From Pseudomonas sp. C1C7 (GTDB lineage: Bacteria; Pseudomonadota; Gammaproteobacteria; Pseudomonadales; Pseudomonadaceae): DNA of 64,000 nucleotides. Positions within the stretch are counted from its first letter, which is position 1. The number at the start of each line of letters is the position of its first letter. Where the stretch lies: the NCBI RefSeq assembly GCF_013359595.1, contig NZ_JABFMP010000012.1, positions 105,489 to 169,488 on the forward strand. Reading direction: 5' to 3'. A model generated the notes under the pieces. It saw only the letters and a program-made list of their open reading frames with translations. It was not told where the DNA came from and made no database searches. Positions 1-10,150 of the stretch are shown here, in pieces. Made by a program: the position numbers and the translations under genes.

Positions 1-422
1 GGTCCCTGTTGACCGGCGCTGTAGCGGTACAGCGCGCCGTCGTCGGCATTGGCGCCCATGTCCAGCACCATGCTGCCGGCCCAGAACCGCCCCTGGCGAT
101 CGCAGCGACCATCGTTGAGGCGCATGTCGGGGCGGATGTGGTCGACTGCGGCCAACGGTTCGCTGTCGAGGCTGCCATCGTTGTGGGCATGCAAATGGAA
201 GAAGCCGCTTTCCATGCCGGCGACCCAGCCACCGTCAGGATGACGGGCGATGCAGGCGAGCATTTCCGGGGTTCTCCAGCTTTCGACATGTCCGCGCTCG
301 GCGCTCCAGCGTTGCAAGCCTCCGGCGGGAATATCGACCCAGTACAGGGCGTTTTCCTCGGCGACCCAGACCGGGCTTTCACCGACGGCGTTGCGGGCAT
401 CGACAATCATTTCGGCTTGCAT
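1..422 (-). CDS. SMP-30/gluconolactonase family sugar-acid lactonase (partial, 3' end outside window)
   Basis: Reading leftwards from ATG at 422, an open frame runs off the window edge, so only about the first 140 residues are present. They carry SMP-30/gluconolactonase signatures: the N-terminal GESPVW motif with its metal-binding Glu, and later the RLNDGRCDRQGRFWAG stretch with the metal-ligand Asn. The gene lies 49 bp downstream of udh on the same strand. Uronate dehydrogenase releases an aldaro-1,5-lactone, and Pseudomonas lactonases of this family (UxuL) open it to galactarate or glucarate, so that role is inferred from context. The family match is clear; substrate specificity is not proven by sequence. 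Confidence 0.8.
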   Translation of the reverse strand, partial: MQAEMIVDARNAVGESPVWVAEENALYWVDIPAGGLQRWSAERGHVESWRTPEMLACIARHPDGGWVAGMESGFFHLHAHNDGSLDSEPLAAVDHIRPDMRLNDGRCDRQGRFWAGSMVLDMGANADDGALYRYSAGQQG

Positions 423-471
423 GGCGATTCATTCCCTTGGCGTTGTGATGAAGATCCAGCGACGGCCTGAC

Positions 472-1296
472 TCAATCGCCGAAGGGACCGGCTGCGCAGA
501 AGGCACCGCCCTGGTAGATCCGCGCCGGATCATCGGCAGCCGGCAATGGCTGGGCTTCGACTTTTTCGCGAAACACCTCGGAGGTGTCCCTGGGGGAAAA
601 GCCCAGGCGGGAGGCGAAATGGTTGTCCCACCACACGTCCTTGTTGTCAGACATCCCGTAAACCACCGTGTGGCCAACATCGGGGGTGTACAACGCGCGT
701 TCGAGCAATTGGGTGAGGTCGTCGTAACTCAACCAGGTGCTCATCATCCGGCGGTTCTGTGGCTCCGGGAACGAGGAGCCGATGCGTATGCTGACGGTTT
801 CGATGCCGTAGCGGTCGAAGTAAAACGTCGCCATGTCCTCGCCGTAGGACTTGGACAGGCCGTAGTAGCTGTCCGGACGACGAGGGGAGCGGGCGTCGAT
901 GACTTCATCCTGTTTATAGAAGCCGATGACGTGGTTGGAGCTGGCGAAGATGACGCGTTTGACGCCATGCCGGCGGGCCGCTTCGTAGATGTGGAACACG
1001 CCGCAGATGTTGGCGCCGAGGATTTCTTCGAAGGCATGTTCGGTGGAGACGCCGCCAAAGTGCAGGATCGCGTCCACGCCTTCGACCAGTCGATGCACGG
1101 CCTGCTTGTCGGAGAGGTCGCAGACCACGACTTCTTCACGGTCATCGATGGCGGGTGCCATGGGGGCGATGTCCGAGAGACGAATGACATGGGCATAAGG
1201 GCGCAGGCTGTCGCGCAAGACTTTGCCCAGCCCGCCGGCGGCACCGGTCAGAAGCAGGCGATTGAACGGAGCGCGGGTCGATGCAGTGGTCGTCAT
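472..1296 (-). CDS. udh: Uronate dehydrogenase
   Basis: A 274-aa extended SDR-type, NAD-dependent enzyme that oxidises D-galacturonate or D-glucuronate to the aldaro-lactone in the cytoplasm. The Rossmann motif GAAGGLG is at residues 18-24 and the catalytic YxxxK (YGLSK) at 145-149; the length and sequence closely resemble the characterised P. putida enzyme as I remember it. An upstream extension of the frame to 1464 has no ribosome-binding site, whereas the ATG at 1296 follows an AAGGGA element, so 1296 was chosen. The lactonase gene follows. No uronate transporter or regulator is visible inside the window. Confidence 0.9.
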   Translation of the reverse strand: MTTTASTRAPFNRLLLTGAAGGLGKVLRDSLRPYAHVIRLSDIAPMAPAIDDREEVVVCDLSDKQAVHRLVEGVDAILHFGGVSTEHAFEEILGANICGVFHIYEAARRHGVKRVIFASSNHVIGFYKQDEVIDARSPRRPDSYYGLSKSYGEDMATFYFDRYGIETVSIRIGSSFPEPQNRRMMSTWLSYDDLTQLLERALYTPDVGHTVVYGMSDNKDVWWDNHFASRLGFSPRDTSEVFREKVEAQPLPAADDPARIYQGGAFCAAGPFGD

Positions 1297-1552
1297 GGAA
1301 ATCCCTTTACGCGTTCTTATTATTGATTGTTGTAGGTTGTCGTATGACTGTGCGGAAGTATTGGTGGGCTTTTCGCGTCTTGTCAACGCGACGTTTTGGG
1401 AAATTGACGAGAGGGCATTTGATCCTGGCTGGGGAGCGGCTCGTGCAGGCACCGTCGAGTGCAATGTACGGCTCCAGGAAGTTTGCCGTCCCCCTGTCGC
1501 CGGCGTTAGAGCGGATGCTAGTCTTGTTTAACGCTGTTGTCAGGGAGCCCAC

Positions 1553-2173
1553 ATGGGCAATCACAAGATCGAGATTCGTCGCAGTAACGTCGAGAAAATT
1601 CTCCTCGCCGCCGAAAAGGTCTTCGCCGAAAAAGGCTTCGGCAGCACCGCCATGGCCGACATCGCCGCCGAGGTGCAACTGCCGCGTTCCAACCTGCATT
1701 ACTACTTCAGCACCAAGACCGAGTTGTACAGCGCCGTGCTGTTCGATCTGCTGGAAGTGTGGAAGCAGGACGCGCTGTGCTTCGAGATGTTCGACGACCC
1801 CCGCGTGGTCCTCAGCAGCTACATCCGCGCCAAGATGCACCACTCGCGCACCCGTCCCTACGGCTCGAAAGTCTGGGCCAACGAAATCATCCACGGCGCC
1901 CCGACCCTGGGCGAAGCCCTGGACGCCAGCCTCTACGACTGGGCCAAGATGAAAGAAGCGAAGATCCGCCAGTGGGTCGACGACAAACGCATCCTGCCGG
2001 TGGAGCCCTCAAGCCTGCTCTACATGATCTGGGCCTCGACCCAGCATTACGCGGATTTCGATCATCAGGTGAACATTCTCAACGAGCATCAGGCGCTGTC
2101 GGACATGCAGTTCGAGCGTGCGGTGCAGACGGTGACGCAGGTGATCTTGCGGGGGATTGGGTTGGAGCCTTGA
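1553..2173 (+). CDS. TetR family regulator, RutR-like (pyrimidine catabolism)
   Basis: A 206-aa TetR protein with an N-terminal helix-turn-helix (about residues 32-53, ending in LHYYFSTK) and a RutR/YcdC-type C-terminal ligand domain containing the HYADFDHQ stretch. It converges on preA and lies next to the whole reductive pyrimidine degradation cluster, so it is the likely local regulator, sensing uracil, thymine or a dihydropyrimidine. Its natural targets would be the palindromes between hydA and the NCS1 transporter gene. The start follows a GGGAG element. Family assignment is firm; ligand and target are inferred. Confidence 0.85.
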   Translation: MGNHKIEIRRSNVEKILLAAEKVFAEKGFGSTAMADIAAEVQLPRSNLHYYFSTKTELYSAVLFDLLEVWKQDALCFEMFDDPRVVLSSYIRAKMHHSRTRPYGSKVWANEIIHGAPTLGEALDASLYDWAKMKEAKIRQWVDDKRILPVEPSSLLYMIWASTQHYADFDHQVNILNEHQALSDMQFERAVQTVTQVILRGIGLEP

Positions 2174-2197
2174 GATTGTCGCTGTTGCAGACGGCCT

Positions 2198-2274
2198 CAT
2201 CGCGAGCAGGCTCGCTCCCACAAAGAGCCGGTTTGCACCGAAGATCCAATGTGGGAGCGAGCCTGCTCGCGATG
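2198..2274. repeat. REPIN (paired inverted REP, family A)
   Basis: Two 25-bp arms, CATCGCGAGCAGGCTCGCTC... at 2198 and its reverse complement ending at 2274, flank about 27 bp of unrelated sequence. It lies between the convergent ends of the TetR gene and preA, where it could also act as a bidirectional transcription end. Confidence 0.85.
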
Positions 2275-2298
2275 TCGTCCGCTCAGACGCTACACAAC

Positions 2299-3573
2299 TC
2301 AAACGGCAACGTGATAGGGATTCCTCGGATCATGGTTCCAGTCCAGGAACGGTTTGCCGGTGTCCACCGGGACCATTTCGATGCAGTCCTGCACGGGGCA
2401 GGTGATCTGGCACAGGTTGCAGCCCACGCATTCTTCGTCGATCACCTGATAGCTGTGGGTGCCGTCGGGTTTCTTCAGGCTGGCCACAGCCTGGTGCGAG
2501 GTGTCTTCGCAGGCAATGTGGCAGCGGCCGCAGCCGATGCAGGCCTCCTGGTCGATCTTCGCGATGACCTGATAGTTGATGTCCAGGTACTTCCAGTCCG
2601 TGGTGTTCCCCACGGCGCGTCCGGAGAACTCGGCGATGCTGGCGTAGCCCTGACTGTCCATCCAGCGTGACAGGCCGTCCTTCATCTCTTCGACGATGCG
2701 AAAGCCATGAAGCATCGCCGCCGTGCACACCTGCACCGAACCGCTGCCCAATGCCATGAACTCCGCGGCATCGCGCCAGTTGCCGATACCGCCGATGCCG
2801 CTGATGGGCAGGCCGGCGGTCTGTGGGTCGCGGGCGATTTCGGCGACCATGTTCAAGGCAATCGGCTTGACCGCTGAACCACAGTAGCCGCCGTGGGTGC
2901 TTTTGCTGCCGACGATCGGGTTGGCCACCATGCGCTCCAGGTCGACGCTGGTGATCGAGTTGATGGTGTTGATCAGCGACACCGCGTCGGCGCCACCGCG
3001 ATGAGCCGCACGGGCGGCGACGCGGATGTCGGTGATGTTCGGCGTCAGCTTGACGATCACCGGCAGCGAGCAGTGCATCTTGCACCAGCGCGTGACCTGC
3101 TCGACATACTCCGGCACCTGGCCGACCGCCGCGCCCATGCCGCGTTCCGGCATGCCGTGGGGGCAACCGAAATTCAGTTCGATGCCGTCGGCGCCGGTGG
3201 CTTCCACCAGCGGCAGAATGTGTTTCCAGGACTCTTCGACGCAGGGCACCATCAGCGACACGATCAGCGCGCGGTCCGGCCAGTCCTTCTTGACCTGGGT
3301 GATTTCCCGCAGGTTGATCTCCAGCGAACGGTCGGTGATCAGCTCGATGTTGTTAAAGCCCAGCACCTCGCGGTTGGCGCCGTAGTGCGCCGAATAGCGC
3401 GACGATACGTTGACCGCCGCCGGGTCCTCACCCAGGGTTTTCCAGACCACGCCACCCCAGCCGGCCTCGAAGGCGCGGACCACGTTGTAGGCCTTGTCGG
3501 TGGGCGGCGCGGAGGCCAGCCAGAACGGATTGGGGCTTTTGATGCCGGCGAAGACAATCGACAGATCGGCCAT
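2299..3573 (-). CDS. preA: NAD-dependent dihydropyrimidine dehydrogenase subunit PreA
   Basis: A 424-aa catalytic subunit that reduces uracil or thymine to the 5,6-dihydropyrimidine. An FMN-binding TIM barrel fills roughly residues 1-320, with the dihydroorotate-dehydrogenase-like GGIGNWRDA phosphate-binding region. Two C-terminal [4Fe-4S] ferredoxin motifs follow: Cys345/348/351/355 (CIGCGRCHIAC) and Cys382/385/388/392 (CVGCNLCQITC). It begins directly after the preT stop with no spacer (TAA then ATG), indicating translational coupling with its electron-transfer partner. Together PreT and PreA do what the single eukaryotic DPD chain does. Confidence 0.95.
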   Translation of the reverse strand: MADLSIVFAGIKSPNPFWLASAPPTDKAYNVVRAFEAGWGGVVWKTLGEDPAAVNVSSRYSAHYGANREVLGFNNIELITDRSLEINLREITQVKKDWPDRALIVSLMVPCVEESWKHILPLVEATGADGIELNFGCPHGMPERGMGAAVGQVPEYVEQVTRWCKMHCSLPVIVKLTPNITDIRVAARAAHRGGADAVSLINTINSITSVDLERMVANPIVGSKSTHGGYCGSAVKPIALNMVAEIARDPQTAGLPISGIGGIGNWRDAAEFMALGSGSVQVCTAAMLHGFRIVEEMKDGLSRWMDSQGYASIAEFSGRAVGNTTDWKYLDINYQVIAKIDQEACIGCGRCHIACEDTSHQAVASLKKPDGTHSYQVIDEECVGCNLCQITCPVQDCIEMVPVDTGKPFLDWNHDPRNPYHVAV

Positions 3574-4941
3574 TTACGCAGCCTCCACATTGAGCATCAG
3601 TTGAGCATGAATGGCCTCGGCGGCCCGTTTGCCGTGCTGCACGGCCTGCACGGTGAGGTCCTGGTCCAGGCTGGTGCAGTCGCCGCCGGCATACACGCCG
3701 GGAATGCTGGTGCGCAGGTTCTCGTCCACCAGCAGGCGATCGCCCTGGCGCTTGAGTTGAGCGGCCAGCGGGTCGGCGAGGGCGCTGTCATCGAAGCGCT
3801 GGCCGATGGCCTTGAAGATCGCATCGGCAGCCAGCTCGAAGGTTTCGCCAGTGGTTTGCAGGCGGCCCTCCACCAGATGGGTGCGGGCGAAACGCATGCC
3901 GCGCACCAGGCCCTGATCATCGAGCAATACTTGGTCCGGTTGCGCCCAGGTCAGCAGACGCACCTGATTGGCCTTGGCGATCTCCTGTTCGTGGTGGGTA
4001 GCGCCCATGTCCTCGGCGCCACGGCGGTACACCAGGTTGACGTCATGGGCCCCTAGGCGGGCCATTTGCACCGCCATGTCGATGGCGGTGTTGCCGGCGC
4101 CGAGGACGATGCAGTGGTCGGCCAGCGGCAGTTGGGTCAGGTCATCGGCCTGGCGCAGTTCGCGGATGTAGTCGGTGGCCGCGAGCAGGCCGGGGGCATC
4201 TTCATTGGCGAGGCCTAGCTGTTTGCTGGCGTTGAGGCCCAGGCCGAGGAACACCGCATCGTATTGCTGATGCAGTTCGCTGAGGCTCAGGTTGTCGCCG
4301 AGTTTCTGCCCGTGGCGAATTTCGATGCCGCCGATCTCCAGCAGGAAATCCAGTTCCTTCTGCGCGTAGTCGTCCACCAGCTTGTACTTGGCGATGCCGT
4401 ATTCGTTCAGGCCACCGGCCTTTTCCCGCGCTTCGAAAATCACCACGTCGTGGCCGTGCATGGCGCTGCGATGGGCGCAGGCCAACCCGGCAGGACCTGC
4501 GCCGACCACGGCAATGCGCTTGCCGGTGGCGGCGGCGCGAGGGAAGGGATGCTGGTTGAAGTGCGCATTGTCCACGGCATAACGCTGCAGCAGGCCGATC
4601 AGCACCGGCGCGCACTCATGGGCGTTGTTGCGCACACAGGCTTGCTGGCAAAGGATCTCCGTCGGACACACCCGCGCACAGCTGCCGCCGAGGATGTTGG
4701 CCGACAGGATTTTTTGCGCGGCGCCCTGAACGTTGTCCTGGTGGATGTTGCGGATGAACGAGGGAATGTCGATTTCGCTGGGGCAGGCGTTGACGCAGGG
4801 TGCGTCGTAGCAATACAGGCAGCGCGAGGCTTCCAGGTGGGCTTGTCGGTCGTTGAGCGGCGGCGCCAGGTCGGTGAAATGACCGGCGAGGACGGCCGCG
4901 TTCTCGTAGGGGTGCGGGAGATGGGTCAGGGTCTTGATCAC
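3574..4941 (-). CDS. preT: NAD-dependent dihydropyrimidine dehydrogenase subunit PreT
   Basis: A 455-aa flavoprotein that takes electrons from NAD(P)H and passes them to PreA. The N-terminal Cys-rich region (Cys41/44/49/53 and 88/92/98/102) resembles the Fe-S domain of glutamate synthase small subunit and DPD. An FAD-binding GAGPAG is at 147-152, with a second Rossmann motif (VLGAGNTAID) near residue 280 for the nicotinamide nucleotide. The frame opens further to 5040, but that segment is REPIN sequence. The GTG at 4941 has a GAGG about 8 nt upstream and gives the usual family length, so it was taken as the start. It sits between hydA and preA. Confidence 0.92.
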   Translation of the reverse strand: MIKTLTHLPHPYENAAVLAGHFTDLAPPLNDRQAHLEASRCLYCYDAPCVNACPSEIDIPSFIRNIHQDNVQGAAQKILSANILGGSCARVCPTEILCQQACVRNNAHECAPVLIGLLQRYAVDNAHFNQHPFPRAAATGKRIAVVGAGPAGLACAHRSAMHGHDVVIFEAREKAGGLNEYGIAKYKLVDDYAQKELDFLLEIGGIEIRHGQKLGDNLSLSELHQQYDAVFLGLGLNASKQLGLANEDAPGLLAATDYIRELRQADDLTQLPLADHCIVLGAGNTAIDMAVQMARLGAHDVNLVYRRGAEDMGATHHEQEIAKANQVRLLTWAQPDQVLLDDQGLVRGMRFARTHLVEGRLQTTGETFELAADAIFKAIGQRFDDSALADPLAAQLKRQGDRLLVDENLRTSIPGVYAGGDCTSLDQDLTVQAVQHGKRAAEAIHAQLMLNVEAA

Positions 4942-5006
4942 GGTTTTGGCCTCACGGTGATGGAGGTGCTGCCTCTGATGGGCATTGTTCGTTGCTGTGC
5001 GATCCC

Positions 5007-5079
5007 GTGCAGGAGCTGCCGAAGGCTGCGATCTTTTCAAGCAGGATCAAAAGATCGCAGCCTTCGGCAGCTCCTACAG
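5007..5079. repeat. REPIN (family B) in the hydA-preT gap
   Basis: Inverted arms of about 29-31 bp (GCAGGAGCTGCCGAAGGCTG... and its reverse complement) separated by about 11 bp form a strong hairpin between hydA and preT in one transcription unit. It could attenuate or stabilise the hydA-preT-preA mRNA. A single family A REP (TGTGGGAGCGTGGCTTGCCC...) follows at about 5099-5123. Confidence 0.85.
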
Positions 5080-5138
5080 GGGAATGCATTTCAAAAATGT
5101 GGGAGCGTGGCTTGCCCGCGATAGGCCGCAGGCCGCTC

Positions 5139-6689
<1,551 letters not shown>

Positions 6690-6772
6690 TTACGGGAATC
6701 GGCAAGAATATTTTTTATATGCTTATTCCTGTTTTAAATTTCTGATTAATAACGATAAAAAATAGGAATCAG

Positions 6773-6800
6773 CAAAATGGTGCGGCCTTTCACCATTTTG
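6773..6800. promoter_or_regulatory. Perfect 10-bp inverted repeat, candidate operator 1
   Basis: CAAAATGGTG, an 8-bp spacer, then CACCATTTTG. It is centred about 208 bp upstream of the hydA start. The perfect 10-bp arms in a regulatory gap suggest a dimeric regulator site; the RutR-like TetR or another dimeric regulator are candidates. Confidence 0.55.
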
Positions 6801-6928
6801 ACGCACTTGACAGGATCGAAATATGAACGAGATTTTCTATGTGAAATCAGCTGTTTGAGGCGGGTCAATGTTTAATGCGCAGCATTCGCAATAAAGATTC
6901 ACGCACCAGATTGAGTCCGGACTGTTCG

Positions 6929-6953
6929 GGCAACTTGACCGTGACAAGTTGCC
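6929..6953. promoter_or_regulatory. Perfect 9-bp inverted repeat, candidate operator 2
   Basis: GGCAACTTG, a 7-bp spacer ACCGTGA, then CAAGTTGCC. The left arm runs into TTGACC, which is the half-site of the E. coli RutR consensus, but the full spacing differs. It lies about 168 bp upstream of the NCS1 transporter start. Confidence 0.55.
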
Positions 6954-6976
6954 AAGGCACTCGATCCAATAAATAA

Positions 6977-6994
6977 AACTGATAAACATCAGTT
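6977..6994. promoter_or_regulatory. Perfect 7-bp inverted repeat, candidate operator 3
   Basis: AACTGAT, AAAC, ATCAGTT: an 18-bp palindrome about 115-130 bp before the NCS1 transporter start. Its size and spacing suit a TetR or GntR dimer, or a short hairpin in the leader. Confidence 0.5.
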
Positions 6995-7108
6995 GCTTGC
7001 AAAGTGTTTATGGAACTGCCCGATGCTCAAGAGAGGAGTGCGGCACAGTTATTGATGTCGCAAGCCCTCGATGAGCAAAAAAATAATTCAAAGAACAGTG
7101 GAGCGGCC

Positions 7109-8593
7109 ATGCAACAGAACAGATCCCAAGTGATCGAGCGCGACGGCTTGTTTGAGCTGGAAGCCGGCAGCGATGTCCTCGACAGTCCCCGTTACAACCA
7201 CGACATGGCACCGACCAAGGTGCGCGAACGAACCTGGAACAAATGGCACATCACCGCGTTGTGGGTGGGCATGTCGATCTGCGTGCCGACCTATACCCTG
7301 GGCGGAGTGCTGACCGCCTATTTCGGCCTGACCGTGGGCGAGGCACTGCTGGCGATTCTGTTCGCCAACATCATTGTGCTGATTCCCCTGACCCTGAACG
7401 CCTTTCCCGGCACCAAGTACGGCATTCCGTTCCCGGTGTTGCTGCGTTCCTCGTTCGGCATCCTCGGCTCGAACATCCCGTGCCTGATCCGCGCGCTGGT
7501 GGCGTGCGGCTGGTTCGGCATCCAGACGATGTTCGGTGGGCTGGCCATTCACCTGTTTTTGGGATCGGTGTTCGAGGGCTGGAAATCCCTGGGCGGCACC
7601 GGTGAAGTCATCGGCTTCATGATGTTCTGGACGCTGAACCTGTGGGTGGTGATTCGCGGCGCCGAGTCGATCAAATGGCTGGAAACCCTGTCCGCGCCGC
7701 TGCTGGTGGCGGTGGGCGTGGGGCTGCTGGTGTGGGCGATGCCCAATGTGTCGATGACCGAACTGCTGGCGATTCCGGCCAAGCGTCCCGAAGGCGCCAG
7801 TGTGGTCGGTTACTTCGCCGCAGGTCTCACGGCGATGGTGGGCTTCTGGGCCACGCTGTCGCTGAACATTCCGGACTTCAGTCGCTACGCCGAAAGCCAG
7901 AAGGCGCAGATTGTCGGGCAGATCATGGGGCTGCCGCTGACCATGTTCCTGTTCGCCGCGCTGGGCGTGGTGATGACCGCCGCTTCGGTGAAGCTCGTGG
8001 GCGTCACGGTGTCCGATCCGGTGACGTTGATCGGCCACATCCAGAGCCCGGTGTGGGTGGCGGTGGCCATGGCGCTGATCATCATCGCCACGCTGTCCAC
8101 CAACACCGCGGCGAACATCGTCTCGCCCACCAACGACTTCCAGAACATCGCCCCCAAGGTCATCAACCGCACCAAGGCGGTGATGCTCACCGGTTTCGTC
8201 GGCCTGGCGCTGATGGCCCATGAACTGCTGAAGAAGCTGGGGCTGATCGTCTCCGATATCAGCCTGGAGAGCGTGTATTCCAACTGGCTGCTGGGCTACT
8301 CCAGCCTGTTGGGACCGATCGCCGGGATCATGGTGGTGGACTATTTCCTGATCAAGAAACAGCAACTGGACCTTGCCGGGCTCTATCGCGATGACGTGTA
8401 CCCGGCGTGGAACTGGAGCGGGTTTTTCGCCTTTGGCGTGCCGGTGGTGCTGACGCTGCTGTCCCTGGGCAGCGATGCGTTCAGCTGGTTCTACAGCTAT
8501 GGCTGGTTTACCGGGTCGGCGCTGGGTGGGTTGATCTATTACGGGTTGTGCGTGATGCGGTCGAGCCCGTCGGTCGTGAAATCTGCGTTGTGA
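7109..8593 (+). CDS. NCS1 family nucleobase:cation symporter
   Basis: A 494-aa inner-membrane permease with about twelve hydrophobic segments. The N-terminal region (YNHDMAPT, then RTWNKWHITALWVGMSI) and the TNTAANIVSP segment match the NCS1 nucleobase/hydantoin/allantoin symporters. It probably imports uracil, thymine or a dihydropyrimidine with H+ or Na+. The frame opens at 7004, but ATG 7109 follows a GGAG and starts the conserved N-terminus (MQQNRSQVIERDG), so it was chosen. An amidohydrolase gene follows 80 bp downstream on the same strand. Confidence 0.9.
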   Translation: MQQNRSQVIERDGLFELEAGSDVLDSPRYNHDMAPTKVRERTWNKWHITALWVGMSICVPTYTLGGVLTAYFGLTVGEALLAILFANIIVLIPLTLNAFPGTKYGIPFPVLLRSSFGILGSNIPCLIRALVACGWFGIQTMFGGLAIHLFLGSVFEGWKSLGGTGEVIGFMMFWTLNLWVVIRGAESIKWLETLSAPLLVAVGVGLLVWAMPNVSMTELLAIPAKRPEGASVVGYFAAGLTAMVGFWATLSLNIPDFSRYAESQKAQIVGQIMGLPLTMFLFAALGVVMTAASVKLVGVTVSDPVTLIGHIQSPVWVAVAMALIIIATLSTNTAANIVSPTNDFQNIAPKVINRTKAVMLTGFVGLALMAHELLKKLGLIVSDISLESVYSNWLLGYSSLLGPIAGIMVVDYFLIKKQQLDLAGLYRDDVYPAWNWSGFFAFGVPVVLTLLSLGSDAFSWFYSYGWFTGSALGGLIYYGLCVMRSSPSVVKSAL

Positions 8594-8673
8594 GGACAGG
8601 CCCGCGAAGACGGCCTTGAAGACACCGGAAAACTGCCTGAAGAAATACACAAGAACTGCCTGAGGAGATCCCC

Positions 8674-9957
8674 ATGAACGCAGCCGTAGACGTTCTGCAA
8701 TCCGCCCATCAGCACATCAACCGCGATCGCCTGTGGCAGTCGCTCATGGAGCTGGCCAAGCTCGGGGCCACGGTCAAGGGCGGGGTCTGTCGCCTGGCGC
8801 TCACCGATCTCGACCGCCAGGCCCGCGACACCTTTGTGAAGTGGTGCGAGGAGGCGGGCTGCAGCGTCAGCATCGATGCGGTGGGCAATATCTTCGCCCG
8901 TCGTCCGGGGCGCAATCCGGACCTGCCGCCGGTGATGACCGGCAGCCACATCGACACCCAGCCCACCGGTGGCAAGTTCGATGGCTGCTTCGGCGTGCTG
9001 GCCGGTGTCGAAGTGTTGCGCACCCTCAATGACCTGGGCGTGGAAACCGAAGCGCCGCTGGAAGTGGTGGTGTGGACCAATGAAGAAGGCTCGCGTTTCG
9101 CTCCGTGCATGATGGGCTCCGGGGTGTTTGCGCAAAAGTTCACCCTGGAAGAAACCCTGGCCAAGGTCGACGCCGAGGGCGTGACCGTGGGCGAGGCGCT
9201 CAATGCCATCGGCTATGCCGGGCCCCGGGCGGTCAGTGGTCACCCGGTGGGCGCCTATTTCGAAGCGCACATCGAGCAGGGGCCGATTCTGGAAGATGAA
9301 CGCAAGACCATCGGCGTGGTGATGGGCGCCCTCGGGCAGAAGTGGTTCGACCTGAAACTGCGCGGCGTCGAAGCCCATGCCGGGCCAACCCCGATGCATT
9401 TGCGCAAGGATGCCCTTGTCGGGGCGGCGGTGATCGTCGGTGCGGTCAATCGTGCAGCGCTGGGCCATCAACCCCATGCCTGCGGCACCGTCGGATGCCT
9501 GCAAGCCTATCCGGGCTCACGCAACGTGATTCCCGGCGAAGTGCGCATGACTTTGGACTTCCGGCATCTGGAGCCGGCTCGCCTGGATTCGATGATCGCC
9601 GAAGTCCGCGAGGTGATCGACACCACCTGCCAGGAACACGGCCTGAGCTATGAACTGACTCCCACCGCCGATTTCCCGCCGCTGTATTTCGACAAGGGCT
9701 GCGTCGAGGCCGTGCGCGGTGCGGCGCAAGGCCTGGGCCTGTCACACATGGACATCGTCAGCGGGGCAGGGCATGACGCGATCTTCCTTGCCGAGCTTGG
9801 TCCGGCGGGGATGATCTTCGTGCCGTGTGAAGGCGGTATCAGCCACAACGAAATCGAAAACGCCGCGCCGGATGATTTGGCGGCGGGGTGTGCGGTGTTG
9901 TTGCGGGCGATGCTGGCGGCGTCGGCGGCGGTGGCCAAAGGAGAACTCGCCGCCTGA
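8674..9957 (+). CDS. Zn-dependent amidohydrolase, probable N-carbamoyl-beta-alanine amidohydrolase
   Basis: A 427-aa M20-type hydrolase of the allantoate amidohydrolase/beta-ureidopropionase (HyuC/AmaB) family. Metal ligands are visible: His92 in GSHIDTQPTGG, Asp103 in KFDG, and the Glu pair 137-138 in NEEGSRF. In this cluster it most likely hydrolyses N-carbamoyl-beta-alanine to beta-alanine, CO2 and ammonia, the third step of the reductive pathway after PreTA and HydA. The start follows a strong GAGGAG. The upstream 80 bp carries a duplicated AACTGCCTGA element ending in that ribosome-binding site. Confidence 0.9.
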   Translation: MNAAVDVLQSAHQHINRDRLWQSLMELAKLGATVKGGVCRLALTDLDRQARDTFVKWCEEAGCSVSIDAVGNIFARRPGRNPDLPPVMTGSHIDTQPTGGKFDGCFGVLAGVEVLRTLNDLGVETEAPLEVVVWTNEEGSRFAPCMMGSGVFAQKFTLEETLAKVDAEGVTVGEALNAIGYAGPRAVSGHPVGAYFEAHIEQGPILEDERKTIGVVMGALGQKWFDLKLRGVEAHAGPTPMHLRKDALVGAAVIVGAVNRAALGHQPHACGTVGCLQAYPGSRNVIPGEVRMTLDFRHLEPARLDSMIAEVREVIDTTCQEHGLSYELTPTADFPPLYFDKGCVEAVRGAAQGLGLSHMDIVSGAGHDAIFLAELGPAGMIFVPCEGGISHNEIENAAPDDLAAGCAVLLRAMLAASAAVAKGELAA

Positions 9958-9960
9958 CCT

Positions 9961-10063
9961 GTGGCGAGGGGGCAAGCCCTAATGCCAGTCAGTTAAGGCA
10001 AAACACGGTCCATGTAGCAGCTGGCGGCTTAGCTGACAGGCATTAGGGCTTGCCCCCTCGCAC
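9961..10063. repeat. REPIN, long spacer
   Basis: Arms GTGGCGAGGGGGCAAGCCCT... (9961-9986) and the reverse complement (10039-10063) flank about 52 bp. It lies just after the amidohydrolase stop and before the PAS-LuxR regulator gene. Confidence 0.8.
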
Positions 10064-10150
10064 AGGAAACACCTGCACCAAAGGTTCTTCGCACGATTGC
10101 AGCCCCCGGTGGTCGTACATTTCAGGCCCCGTCGACCGAGTGGAGATGCA

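Noticed and set aside
1337..1348. GntR/FCD-type operator (TTGTCGTATGAC) upstream of udh
   Set aside because: The symmetry is only three bases per arm, too weak to call.
5007..5079. Terminator between hydA and preT
   Set aside because: The strong hairpin belongs to a REPIN family repeated across the window, and the genes form one pathway in one direction; termination is possible but not supported.
6929..6953. A canonical RutR operator
   Set aside because: Only one TTGACC half fits; the arms and spacing follow a different palindrome.
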